Shown: positions 52,182-61,861 of the stretch, piece after piece
How the letters are laid out: every line of letters begins with the position of its first letter
Position numbering within the stretch: the stretch's first letter is position 1
From: Catellatospora sp. TT07R-123
GTDB taxonomy: Bacteria; Actinomycetota; Actinomycetes; Mycobacteriales; Micromonosporaceae
DNA: 64,000 nucleotides
Reading direction: 5' to 3'
Assembly: GCF_018327705.1 (NCBI RefSeq)
Contig: NZ_BNEM01000001.1
Location: 4,623,364 to 4,687,363 of the forward strand
Notes under the pieces: generated by a model
What the model saw: the letters and a program-made list of their open reading frames with translations, nothing else
The model's database searches: none
Told to the model about the DNA's origin: nothing
Program-made: the position numbers and the translations under genes

Positions 52182-53567
52182 TCAGGTCCAGGCCAGCATG
52201 GCCGCCTCGGGATCGGTGAGGAAGGCGCCGATGTCCCGCAGGAACCTCGAACCCAGCTCGCCGTCGACGATGCGGTGGTCGAAGGACAGGCCCAGCGTCG
52301 TGATCTGGCGCAGCTTGACCTTGCCCTTGTGCGCCCACGGCTGCTCGCGTACGACGCCGAAGGCCAGGATCGCCGTCTCGCCCGGGGGCAGGATCGGCGT
52401 GCCGGTGTCGACCCCGAAGACGCCCACGTTCGTGATGGTGAACGTGCCGCCGGTCATCGCCGACGGCGGCGTCTTGCCCGACTTGGCCACCGCGACCAGC
52501 TCGTTCATCGCGTCGGCGAGCCCGCGCAGCGGCAGGCGCCCCGCGTCGGCGATGTTCGGCACGATCAGGCCGCGCTCGGTCGCCGCCGCGATGCCCAGGT
52601 TCACGTAGTCCTTGACCACGATCTCCTGCGCCGCCTCGTCCCAGGTCGAGTTGACCATCGGGTGGCGCTTGGCCGCCAGCAGCACGGCCTTGGCGACCAG
52701 CAGCAGCGGCGAGACGCGCACGTCGCGCCACTCGCGGTCGGCCCGGAGCCGGTCCAGGGCCTTCATCGAGCGGGTCATGTCGACCGTGAGGAACTCGGTC
52801 ACGTGGGGGGCGGTGAAGGCCGAGGCGACCATGTTGGCCGCGGTCAGCTTCCGTACCCCCTTGATCGGGATGCGGGTCTCGCGTGCGCCCGGCACCGACG
52901 GCACCGCCGCGACCGCCGGAGCGGCCTGGGCGGACTGCACGTCGTCGCGGGTGATCGAGCCCTGCGGCCCGGTGCCGGCGATCGCGGTCAGGTCCACGCC
53001 GAGCTGGCGGGCCAGCATCCGCACCGGCGGCTTGGCCAGCACGGCACCGCCGCGGTGCGTCCCGTTGACCGGGGCCGGAGCCACCGGAGCGGGCGCCGGG
53101 GCGACCGGGGCCGGAGCGGGCGCGACCGGGGCCGCGGCGACCGGTGCGGGCGCCGGGGCGTCGGACTTGCGGGCCCGGCGGGTGGCCGGACCGCTGCGCG
53201 GGCCGTACCCGACCAGCACCGCGGTACGCCCGCTGGCGGTCGTCTCGCCGATCAGGCCGCCGGTGGCGACCGCCTCGGCCTTGGCGGCCGCACCCTGGCT
53301 CATGTCGTCGGCCGGGGCCGACGGGCCGCCGGTGTCGATGGAGATGATCGGCGCACCGACCTCCACCACGGCACCCTCGGGGTGGAAGATCTTCACGACG
53401 GTGCCGGCCCACTTCGCCGGGATCTCGACCGCGGCCTTGGCGGTCTCGACCTCGACGATGGGCTGGTTCAGCTCGATGACGTCGCCCTCGGCGACGAGCC
53501 ACTTGAGGATCTCGCCCTCGGTGAGACCCTCACCGAGGTCGGGCAGGGGGAACTGGTTGATAGCCAT
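52182..53567 (-). CDS. 2-oxoacid dehydrogenase E2 acyltransferase
   Basis: 461 residues. One lipoyl domain at the N-terminus (FPLPDLGEGLTEGEILKWLV, VEVETAKAAVEIPAKW with lipoyl-Lys44), an Ala/Pro linker (APAPVAPAP repeats, residues about 140-170), an E3-binding domain (AKPPVRMLARQLGVDLTAIAGTGPQGSITRDDV), and the catalytic core ending LGLSFDHRIVDGELGSRFL with the active-site His-Asp. Gene order E1a-E1b-E2 fits branched-chain 2-oxoacid or pyruvate dehydrogenase; no E3 is present here. Confidence 0.93.
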   Translation of the reverse strand: MAINQFPLPDLGEGLTEGEILKWLVAEGDVIELNQPIVEVETAKAAVEIPAKWAGTVVKIFHPEGAVVEVGAPIISIDTGGPSAPADDMSQGAAAKAEAVATGGLIGETTASGRTAVLVGYGPRSGPATRRARKSDAPAPAPVAAAPVAPAPAPVAPAPAPVAPAPVNGTHRGGAVLAKPPVRMLARQLGVDLTAIAGTGPQGSITRDDVQSAQAAPAVAAVPSVPGARETRIPIKGVRKLTAANMVASAFTAPHVTEFLTVDMTRSMKALDRLRADREWRDVRVSPLLLVAKAVLLAAKRHPMVNSTWDEAAQEIVVKDYVNLGIAAATERGLIVPNIADAGRLPLRGLADAMNELVAVAKSGKTPPSAMTGGTFTITNVGVFGVDTGTPILPPGETAILAFGVVREQPWAHKGKVKLRQITTLGLSFDHRIVDGELGSRFLRDIGAFLTDPEAAMLAWT

Positions 53568-53576
53568 GAGCAGCCC

Positions 53577-54560
53577 TCACCAGCCGAACGAGCGGTCGAC
53601 GGCGTCGAGCACGCGGTCCAGGTCCGGGAGGAACTCCTCCTCCACCCGGGAGGCCGGGTAGGGGATGTCGTAGCCCGTGACGCGCAGCACCGGGGCCTCC
53701 AGGGAGTAGAAGCACTCCTCGGAGATCCGCGCTGCCAGCTCCGCGCCCATGCCCAGGTTGCCCACCGCCTCGTGCACGACCACGGCCCGGCCGGTCCGGC
53801 GGACCGACTCGAACACCGGGGCCATGTCCAGCGGGGACAGCGAGCGCAGGTCGATGACCTCCAGGTTGCGGCCGTCCTCGGCCGCCGCGGTGGCGGCGTC
53901 CAGGGCGGTGCGGACCATCGGGCCGTACGCGAGCACGGTGGCGTCGGTGCCCGGCCGGACCACGCGGGAGGCGTGCAGCGGGAACGCCGACGACAGCGTC
54001 GCCGAGGTGTCCACCTCGCCCTTCTCCCAGTAGCGCCGCTTGGGCTCGAAGAACACGATCGGGTCGTCGCTGGCGACGGCCTGCTGGATCATCCAGTACG
54101 CGTCGGCGGGATTGCTGCACGCCACGACCTTGAGGCCGGCGGTGTGCGCGAAGTACGCCTCCGGCGACTCGGAGTGGTGCTCGACCGCGCCGATGCCGCC
54201 GCCGAACGGGATCCGGATGACCATGGGCAGCTTGACCTTGCCCTGGGACCGGTAGTGCAGCTTGGCGACCTGGCAGACGATCTGGTCGTACGCCGGGTAG
54301 ACGAAGCCGTCGAACTGGATCTCCACGATGGGGCGGTATCCGCGCAGCGCCAGGCCGATCGCGGTGCCCACGATGCCGGCCTCGGCCAGCGGCGTGTCGA
54401 TGACCCGCTCGTCGCCGAAGTCCTTCTGCAGGCCGTCGGTGATGCGGAAGACGCCGCCGAGCTTGCCGACGTCCTCGCCCATGATGAGGACCTTGCTGTC
54501 GTCCTCCATGGCGCGGCGCAGGCCCAGGTTGAGGGCCTTGCCGAGGGTGAGTGTCTCCAT
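53577..54560 (-). CDS. 2-oxoacid dehydrogenase E1 beta subunit
   Basis: 327 residues from ATG 54560, which shares its A with the E1 alpha stop. TLGKALNLGLRRAMEDDSKVLIMGEDVG, GVFRITDGLQKDFGDERVIDTPLAEAGIVGTAIG, MVIRIPFGGGIGAVEHHSESPEAYFAHTAGLKVV and VVVHEAVGNLGMGAELAARI are typical of E1 beta in the BCKDH/PDH alpha2beta2 type. It forms the TPP site with E1 alpha, encoded immediately upstream; E2 follows 9 bp later. Confidence 0.95.
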   Translation of the reverse strand: METLTLGKALNLGLRRAMEDDSKVLIMGEDVGKLGGVFRITDGLQKDFGDERVIDTPLAEAGIVGTAIGLALRGYRPIVEIQFDGFVYPAYDQIVCQVAKLHYRSQGKVKLPMVIRIPFGGGIGAVEHHSESPEAYFAHTAGLKVVACSNPADAYWMIQQAVASDDPIVFFEPKRRYWEKGEVDTSATLSSAFPLHASRVVRPGTDATVLAYGPMVRTALDAATAAAEDGRNLEVIDLRSLSPLDMAPVFESVRRTGRAVVVHEAVGNLGMGAELAARISEECFYSLEAPVLRVTGYDIPYPASRVEEEFLPDLDRVLDAVDRSFGW

Positions 54561-55702
54561 CAGTGGCTCCCCTCGAACGAGGCGTGGTAGGCCTGGAACT
54601 GCTTCTTCTGCGCGTCCACCAGCGGCGAGCCGTTGGGGTAGACGTGGTCGAACATGGTCTCCGGATCCGGGTCGGGCATGGACAGCACGCGCTCGCGCAG
54701 CGCCACCGCCTCGACCTTGGCCCGCTCGTCGACCTGGGCGAAGAACGCCTCGTCGGCCAGGCCCTGCTTCTCCAGCAGCAGGCGCATGCGGATGATCGGG
54801 TCCTTGGCCTGCCACGCCTCGACCTCGCTGGCCACGCGGTAGCGGGTCGGGTCGTCGGACGTGGTGTGGGCGCCCATGCGGTAGGTGTACGCCTCGATCA
54901 GCGTCGGGCCCTGGCCGTGGCGCGCGTTGTCCAGCGCCGCGCGGGTCACCGCGTACGTCGCGAGCACGTCGTTGCCGTCGACCCGGATGCCGGGGAAGCC
55001 GAAGCCGGCCGCGCGCTGGTACAGCGGGATGCGGGTCTGGCGCTCCAGCGGCTCGGAGATCGCGTACTGGTTGTTCTGGCAGAAGAACACGATCGGGGCG
55101 TGGTAGACGCTGCCGAAGATGAACGCCTCGTTGACGTCGCCCTGGCTGGTCGCGCCGTCGCCGAAGTAGGCGATCACGGCCTCGCTGGTCTCGTCGTCGT
55201 CGCCGACCTTGCCGTCCTTGGCGATGCCCATGGCGTAGCCGGTCGCGTGCAGCGTCTGCGCGCCGATCACGATCGTGTACGTGTTGAACCGGTTGGCCAC
55301 CGGGTCCCAGCCGCCCTGGTCCACGCCGCGGAACAGGCCCAGCGGCATGATCGGGTCGATGTTGCGGCAGTAGAGGACGCCGTGCTCCCGGTAGGTCGGG
55401 AAGGCCATGTCCTGCGGGCGCAGCGCCCGGCCGGAACCGACCTGCGCCGCCTCCTGGCCCAGCAGGCTGGCCCAGATGCCGAGCTCACCCTGGCGCTGCA
55501 GCGCGGTGGCCTCGGCGTCGAGCTTGCGGACCGTGACCAGGTCGCGGTACAGGCCGCGCAGCTCGTCATCGGTGAAGTCGACGGAGTAGTCGGGGTGCTC
55601 GACTCGCTCGCCCTCGGGGGTGAGGAGCTGTACGAACTCCGGCTCGGGGGGGCCCGAGCGCTTGCCGCCGCGGCGCGGGGCCGCGCGCTCGACTCTGGTC
55701 AT
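54560..55702 (-). CDS. 2-oxoacid dehydrogenase E1 alpha subunit
   Basis: 380 residues from ATG 55702, six bases after GGGAG; an in-frame extension upstream is basic and unconvincing. FVQLLTPEGERVEHPDYSVDFTDDELRGLYRDLV, GQEAAQVGSGRAL, TYREHGVLYCRNIDP and the TPP motif YFGDGATSQGDVNEAFIFGSVYHAPIVFFCQNNQYAIS identify E1 alpha. Most similar in layout to branched-chain 2-oxoacid dehydrogenase, but pyruvate cannot be excluded. First gene of the operon. Confidence 0.94.
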   Translation of the reverse strand: MTRVERAAPRRGGKRSGPPEPEFVQLLTPEGERVEHPDYSVDFTDDELRGLYRDLVTVRKLDAEATALQRQGELGIWASLLGQEAAQVGSGRALRPQDMAFPTYREHGVLYCRNIDPIMPLGLFRGVDQGGWDPVANRFNTYTIVIGAQTLHATGYAMGIAKDGKVGDDDETSEAVIAYFGDGATSQGDVNEAFIFGSVYHAPIVFFCQNNQYAISEPLERQTRIPLYQRAAGFGFPGIRVDGNDVLATYAVTRAALDNARHGQGPTLIEAYTYRMGAHTTSDDPTRYRVASEVEAWQAKDPIIRMRLLLEKQGLADEAFFAQVDERAKVEAVALRERVLSMPDPDPETMFDHVYPNGSPLVDAQKKQFQAYHASFEGSH

Positions 55703-56018
55703 CCGTGTCTCCCTGTCAGTGGTGCGTCGGCGGCGGGGTGTGCTGCCGCGCATCGGTCGGCGCCGCGTCACGCCCCTCGTGGAGGCGACGACGCCAGGCT
55801 GCGGCAGATATCACGGACCGGGGTGCATGGAGACCACGGCCACGCTGCCGCCTGGCCCCCATACTGCCGTATCCGTGGCGGCAGTCACAGGCCGGGCAGG
55901 TGATATTGGCAACCTCGCACGGAAAAAAGCAGGGGGGAAGAACACCTCAAATAACCGGATCATGGCGGTCAGTCGGGCATTCTAGGCGAATTCCCCCCGT
56001 GCCCCGAGGAGCACAACG
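55703..56018. other. 316-bp divergent control region of the E1-E2 operon
   Basis: Between the E1 alpha gene (minus) and the Pro/His-rich membrane protein gene (plus). Octamers GATATCAC (55807-55814) and GTGATATT (55900-55907) are near reverse complements and may be a widely spaced operator pair. A ribosome site AGGA (56007-56010) and a TAGGCG -10-like sequence (55983) precede the plus-strand gene. No gene is visible. Confidence 0.45.
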
Positions 56019-56876
56019 ATGTCCGATGACAGCTTCCTGGACCGGGTCTTCGGTCCTCCACCGCAGGTGGCGGCCGAGACCACACCGACACCACCCGCAC
56101 CGCCGGGCCCCGCCGCCGGGCCCGCCGCCGCCCGGCGCCGCCGGGCCCCGATCTCGCCCCGCCGCTTCGCCCTCCTCGTCGCCGCGATGGTCGGGCTGAC
56201 CGCGCTGCCGACCTGGGTCGTCCTGCGCGCCGGGGTCGACGGCCTCGACCCGGACTTCGGCTCCCGCCTGACCGGGCCGGTCCGGGCGTTCACGGTGCCC
56301 GGCGAGCCGCGGCCGTTCCTGCCGGAATACCCGCGGCAGCGGCCGACGCGGCCCGCGCCGCAGTCCGACCCGGTGACCGGGCGTCCCGCCGAGCCGCAGA
56401 TCGTGGCCGAGGGCGCGCCACGGCAGGTCAAGGGTGCCGACCCGGTGCTGGAACGCCGCCGCACGGCCAAGCCGCCCGCGCCGCGCCCGGTCTGGCACCC
56501 GGCCAAGCCCGCCCAGCCCACCCGCCCCACCGGACCCACCCGCCCCACCGGGCCGACGGGTCCCGGTGGCGACCACGCCGGGCCCCGGAACTGCCCGCCC
56601 CGCCCCGGCGCCCACCGCCCGCGGCACCGCCCCGGCCACCACCAGCCCGGCCACCACCGGCCCGGCCATGCCCGCCCCGCGGGCCACCACTCCGGCTGGC
56701 TGCCGTCACGCGGTCACGCCGAACCGGTCCGGCTCTCCCGCCCCCGGCACGCGCAGGTCCACCGCCCGAACGTCCACCGCCCCAACGTCCACCGCCCCAA
56801 CGTGCACCGCCCCAACGTGCACCGCCCCAACGTGCATCGCGCCCCGTCGCGGCACGCGGGCACGGGCGGCCGCTGA
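56019..56876 (+). CDS. Pro/His-rich single-pass membrane protein
   Basis: 285 residues from ATG 56019, eight bases after AGGA. A Pro/Ala/Arg-rich cytoplasmic head, one membrane helix (FALLVAAMVGLTALPTWVVL, about residues 51-70), then an extracytoplasmic low-complexity tail with PTRPTGPTRPTGPTGP, His-rich HHQPGHHRPGHARPAGHH and five VHRPN repeats (residues 247-271). The His-rich tail could bind metals; that is inference. From about 56560 on, an alternative frame reads as an Ala/Pro/Thr-rich linker, so a frameshift cannot be excluded. Function unknown. Confidence 0.55.
   Translation: MSDDSFLDRVFGPPPQVAAETTPTPPAPPGPAAGPAAARRRRAPISPRRFALLVAAMVGLTALPTWVVLRAGVDGLDPDFGSRLTGPVRAFTVPGEPRPFLPEYPRQRPTRPAPQSDPVTGRPAEPQIVAEGAPRQVKGADPVLERRRTAKPPAPRPVWHPAKPAQPTRPTGPTRPTGPTGPGGDHAGPRNCPPRPGAHRPRHRPGHHQPGHHRPGHARPAGHHSGWLPSRGHAEPVRLSRPRHAQVHRPNVHRPNVHRPNVHRPNVHRPNVHRAPSRHAGTGGR
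56757..56831 (+). repeat. five tandem 15-bp units
   Basis: Five consecutive 15-bp units of GTSCACCGCCCSAAC (S = C or G) encode VHRPN each. Units 2-3 and 4-5 are identical pairs differing by one base (GTC/GTG), suggesting recent duplication. In frame with the surrounding gene. Confidence 0.9.
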
Positions 56877-56893
56877 CAGTCCAAGATCAGCAA

Positions 56894-56950
56894 AATTGCC
56901 GGGCAATCGGGCGTACGAGTGGTCTCGATACGCCCGACTGCCCGGCAATT
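56894..56950 (+). repeat. 57-bp palindromic repeat, intergenic copy
   Basis: Arms AATTGCCGGGCAATCGGGCG (from 56894, continuing TA) and its partner ending 56950 pair over 22 bp with a single A:C mismatch; the loop itself holds a CGAG/CTCG minor stem. It aligns without gaps to 22938-22994. It lies between the convergent Pro/His-rich gene and the GTPase gene and may act as a terminator. Confidence 0.7.
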
Positions 56951-56979
56951 CGGGTGGTCTTGAGGGTTGGTCCTGCGGG

Positions 56980-58278
56980 TCAGGAGAGGGTGGTGCGGGC
57001 GCGCTCGTACGAGGCGAGCACCCGGCGCACCGGCTCCACGACATACCGCAGGGCTACCTTGTCGATCTCGGCACGGCGCAGCGTCTCGTTGCGGGCGTCG
57101 GCGCGCTTGCGCCCACCGGGCAGCCACATGCGGCGCGGGGTCTGCGCGTCGGCCGAGGCCAGCGCCTGCCCGAGCGCGGCGGGCAGCTCGGCCAGCCGCG
57201 ACACCGAGGCCCGGCGCACCGCCTCCGGCCACGGGCCGCCCAGGCCCACCGACGCGCTCGCCGAGTAGGCCTGGATCGCCTGCTCGATACGGGCGGGGTC
57301 GGTGCCCGCGGAGACCAGCCCGCGCACCAGCGGCGCCACCGAGGGCGGGCTCGCCGGGCCGCCGAGCAGCTTGGCCAGGTCGGACAGGATCACGTTGAGG
57401 TCGCGGTCGATGGTCTCGTGGACGACCGTGCCGCGCTCGATCATCGGCTCCAGCACGGCGCGCAGGTGGGCCACGCCCTGGTGCCCCGATGCCGCCTGCT
57501 CGGTGGTGAACGGGCTGGGCTTGGGCTTGACCGGCCTGTGCTTGGTGACCGGCAGCACCGGCACCGTGCCCGTGGCCGAGGTGGCCACCAGCGGCACGTC
57601 GGCCAGGCCGCCGTCGTCGAGCAGCTGGCGCAGGTCGGCACCGACCTTGGGCAGCTGGGCCGGCTGGAGCCGGTCGGTCTGGTTGAGCGCCACGACCAGG
57701 CCGGAGCGCTGGCTGGCGAGCTGGCGCAGGTAGCCCTCGTGCACGAGCTGGTCGCCGTACTTCTGCGGGTCGCAGATCCAGACCACCACGTCGACCAGGT
57801 GCAGCAGGCGGTCCACCTCGACCCGGTGGCGCGGCTCCATGGAGTCGACGTCGGGCAGGTCGAGCAGGATCATGCCGCGCAGGCCGACCTCGTCGTTGGC
57901 GTCCAGCGCCGACTCGCGGGTGAACCGGCGCCGCGACGAGACGCCGAGCCAGTCCAGCAGCTCGTCGGCCTGGCCGAGGCTGCCCCAGACACAGGCGTAC
58001 GGCTCGGAGGTGGTGGGGCGCAGGATGCCCGCGGGCGACCGGTCGATGGTCGTGAACGCGTTGAACATGCTGGACTTGCCGCTGCCCGTGGTGCCCGCCA
58101 GCGCGATCGTCGTGAACGACGTGGGCAGGCGCAACCGGTCGGCCGAACGTTCCGCCACGGCTCGCGCGTACGCCAGCACCGGTTCGTCGGGCAGGTGCTC
58201 GGCGGTCAGGTCCACGAACTGCTGGACCCGGTCGAGCCTGGTGCCGACGGACTCACTGCCGGGGGTGGGGCCGGTCAC
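56980..58278 (-). CDS. dynamin/YfjP-like GTPase 2
   Basis: 432 residues from GTG 58278. P-loop ALAGTTGSGKSSMFNAF (about residues 59-75), G3 DLPDVDS, G4 NQTD. The C-terminal half is helical and basic near PGGRKRADARNETLRRAEIDKVALRYVVEPVRRV, as in dynamin-like or ribosome-associated GTPases that act on membranes. It overlaps the upstream GTPase gene by four bases, and the shared motif GILRPTT after the P-loop shows the two are paralogues. Target unknown. Confidence 0.83.
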   Translation of the reverse strand: MTGPTPGSESVGTRLDRVQQFVDLTAEHLPDEPVLAYARAVAERSADRLRLPTSFTTIALAGTTGSGKSSMFNAFTTIDRSPAGILRPTTSEPYACVWGSLGQADELLDWLGVSSRRRFTRESALDANDEVGLRGMILLDLPDVDSMEPRHRVEVDRLLHLVDVVVWICDPQKYGDQLVHEGYLRQLASQRSGLVVALNQTDRLQPAQLPKVGADLRQLLDDGGLADVPLVATSATGTVPVLPVTKHRPVKPKPSPFTTEQAASGHQGVAHLRAVLEPMIERGTVVHETIDRDLNVILSDLAKLLGGPASPPSVAPLVRGLVSAGTDPARIEQAIQAYSASASVGLGGPWPEAVRRASVSRLAELPAALGQALASADAQTPRRMWLPGGRKRADARNETLRRAEIDKVALRYVVEPVRRVLASYERARTTLS

Positions 58279-58964
58279 AGGTCCCTCCTCACGCTCTCTT
58301 CAGCCGACTCGGCGCCGACCCTTGACTCGGCAAGTTTCGCATTCGCTGTCTTGTGGAGGAACTCCCAGATCGGGGTGACGACTCGATCGGACAGCATCCC
58401 CTGCCTGTCCAGCACGGATTCGGCGACGACGAACAGCGGCACGGGCTCACCGAGGAGCTGGGTGAGGTGCGGCAGGATCTCGTCGGCCGAGTGGTGCGGC
58501 ACCCGGTTGAGCACGACGGCGAGATCGACCCGCCGCCGCTGCGCCGCGCGCAGATGCCGCCACGCCTCGGCGTCAGCGTACCGGGCCGCGGTGGTCATGA
58601 AGATCCAGAGGTCGGCCTGGTCGAACAGGCTCTCGGTGAGCGTGCGGCTGCCCTGGTCGATCGAGTTGAGGTCGGGGGCGTCGACCAGCGCGAGGTTCGG
58701 CGGCAGCGCCGGCGACGCGATGGGGTGCAGGTCGTGCCGGGGGGCGTTGGCCCAGCTGCGGGTGTGGCACACCAGCACCGGGCGGCGGGTGGTCGGGCGG
58801 AGGATGCCGGTGGCGCTGACGGGCGCGCGGACGAGGCTGTTCACCAACGTCGACTTGCCCGCCCCGGTGGGGCCGCCGACGATCGCGAGCAGCGGGCCGG
58901 TCGGCGTCGCGCCCGGGAGGGGGCCGCCGTGCCCCGGTCCGGCGGGCGCAGTGTGGTCATACAC
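58275..58964 (-). CDS. dynamin/YfjP-like GTPase 1 (short)
   Basis: 229 residues. AIVGGPTGAGKSTLVNSLVRAPVSATGILRPTTRRPVLVCH (P-loop and switch region), G3 LVDAPDLNS, G4 VVLNRVP. The GTPase domain is complete but the protein ends about 20 residues after the fold, whereas its partner continues with a roughly 150-residue helical region. It may rely on the partner, to which it is translationally coupled, or have lost its tail. Upstream lies the divergent dnaK control region. Confidence 0.8.
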   Translation of the reverse strand: MYDHTAPAGPGHGGPLPGATPTGPLLAIVGGPTGAGKSTLVNSLVRAPVSATGILRPTTRRPVLVCHTRSWANAPRHDLHPIASPALPPNLALVDAPDLNSIDQGSRTLTESLFDQADLWIFMTTAARYADAEAWRHLRAAQRRRVDLAVVLNRVPHHSADEILPHLTQLLGEPVPLFVVAESVLDRQGMLSDRVVTPIWEFLHKTANAKLAESRVGAESAEESVRRDL

Positions 58965-59012
58965 AGGGGAAGCCTAAGCGGAAAAGGGACACCTCACCAG
59001 GACAGCGTCGAA

Positions 59013-59033
59013 GTTGAGTGTGACTGACTCAAC
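59013..59033 (+). promoter_or_regulatory. HAIR operator 1 of the dnaK operon
   Basis: GTTGAGT-N7-ACTCAAC, matching the HspR-associated inverted repeat CTTGAGT-N7-ACTCAAG at the central positions. It lies just upstream of the -35 TTGACA (59041-59046). HspR is encoded at 63018-63425. Confidence 0.85.
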
Positions 59034-59040
59034 CACGCGC

Positions 59041-59071
59041 TTGACACTGTGCCGTCGCGTGTCAGTATTGA
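59041..59071 (+). promoter_or_regulatory. dnaK promoter
   Basis: -35 TTGACA (59041-59046) and a -10-like sequence around AGTATTGA (59064-59071), within the interval between the two HAIR sites. The second HAIR overlaps the -10, as expected for repression. Confidence 0.6.
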
Positions 59072-59087
59072 GCCATCCGGACTCAAC
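59067..59087 (+). promoter_or_regulatory. HAIR operator 2 of the dnaK operon
   Basis: ATTGAGC-N7-ACTCAAC, one change from the consensus in the left half-site, 39 bp before the dnaK ATG and overlapping the presumed -10. Paired with HAIR 1 (centre distance 54 bp). Confidence 0.75.
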
Positions 59088-59125
59088 TTGATGCCGGACA
59101 GTTCTGATCTTGGAGGAACACGAAC

Positions 59126-60966
<1,841 letters not shown>

Positions 60967-60970
<4 letters not shown>

Positions 60971-61782
60971 CCGGAGCACAGGACTCGCCGGCGGCCGACG
61001 AGCAGTCGACCGCCGGCGAGCGCATCGTCATCAAGAACAAGCGGAAGATCACCCCGAGCGGAGCGACCATGTCCGAGCAGCCGGAGACCCCGGCCGCCCC
61101 GGCGGCGGCCGACCCTGCGCAGGAAGCCGTGCAGGCCGCCCCCACCACCGACCAGCCCGAGGCCGCGACCACCGGCGACGAGCCGGCCGTCGCGGAGACC
61201 GTGCCGGACGAGCCGGAGACGGCCGAGCCGGCGGCAGCGCCCGAGACCGGGGACGTCGCGGCGGAGGCCGGGGAGGCCGACGCGGTCGAGGGCGAGCTCG
61301 TCGAGCCCGCCCCGGCCACCCAGGCCCCGGCCGAGCCGACCGGGCTGGGCGCGGAGCTGGCGCAGGCCCGTACGGCGCTGGAAGAGCGCACCGCGGACCT
61401 GCAGCGGGTGACCGCCGAGTACGCCAACTACCGCAGGCGGGTGGAGCGCGACCGCACGGTCGCCGCCGAGCTCGCCACCGGCCAGGTGCTGGCGGCCCTG
61501 CTGCCGATCCTGGACGACCTGGACCGGGCCCGTGACCACGGTGACCTGTCCGGGCCGTTCGGCGCCGTGGCCGAGCAGCTCAACACCGCGGTGACGAAGT
61601 TCGGACTGGTCGCGTTCGGCGAGAAGGGCGATCCCTTCGACCCGAACCGGCACGAGGCGGTGGCCCACCTGACCTCCGCCGACGTCACCGAGCCGACCTG
61701 CATCGACGTTATGCGCCGGGGCTACCTGCTGGGGGAGCGGCTGCTCCGCCCGGCGATGGTGGCCGTAGCCGCACCGGAATGA
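60967..61782 (+). CDS. grpE: nucleotide exchange factor GrpE
   Basis: 271 residues from GTG 60967, overlapping the dnaK stop. An unusually long, disordered acidic N-terminal region of about 120 residues (rich in Ala, Pro, Glu, Thr) precedes the helical dimer and head: [77 protein letters not shown]. It releases ADP from DnaK. The N-terminal extension is longer than in most bacteria but common in actinobacteria. Confidence 0.95.
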
Positions 61783-61791
61783 CACGATGAC

Positions 61792-61835
61792 CGGAGCTCC
61801 CGCACCGCCCTTCCCGGGACGGCGCGGGAGCTCCG
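61792..61835 (+). terminator. hairpin between grpE and dnaJ
   Basis: 12-bp stem CGGAGCTCCCGC (61792-61803) with 61824-61835 and a 20-nt loop, 26 bp before the dnaJ ATG. It may attenuate transcription into dnaJ or be an RNA-stability element, as the operon otherwise continues. Confidence 0.6.
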
Positions 61836-61861
61836 ATCACGACAGGGGGAGGGGGTAACGG

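Noticed and set aside
56757..56831. Short tandem repeats as a possible CRISPR-like array
   Set aside because: Units of 15 bp are directly adjacent with no spacers and are in frame, coding VHRPN.
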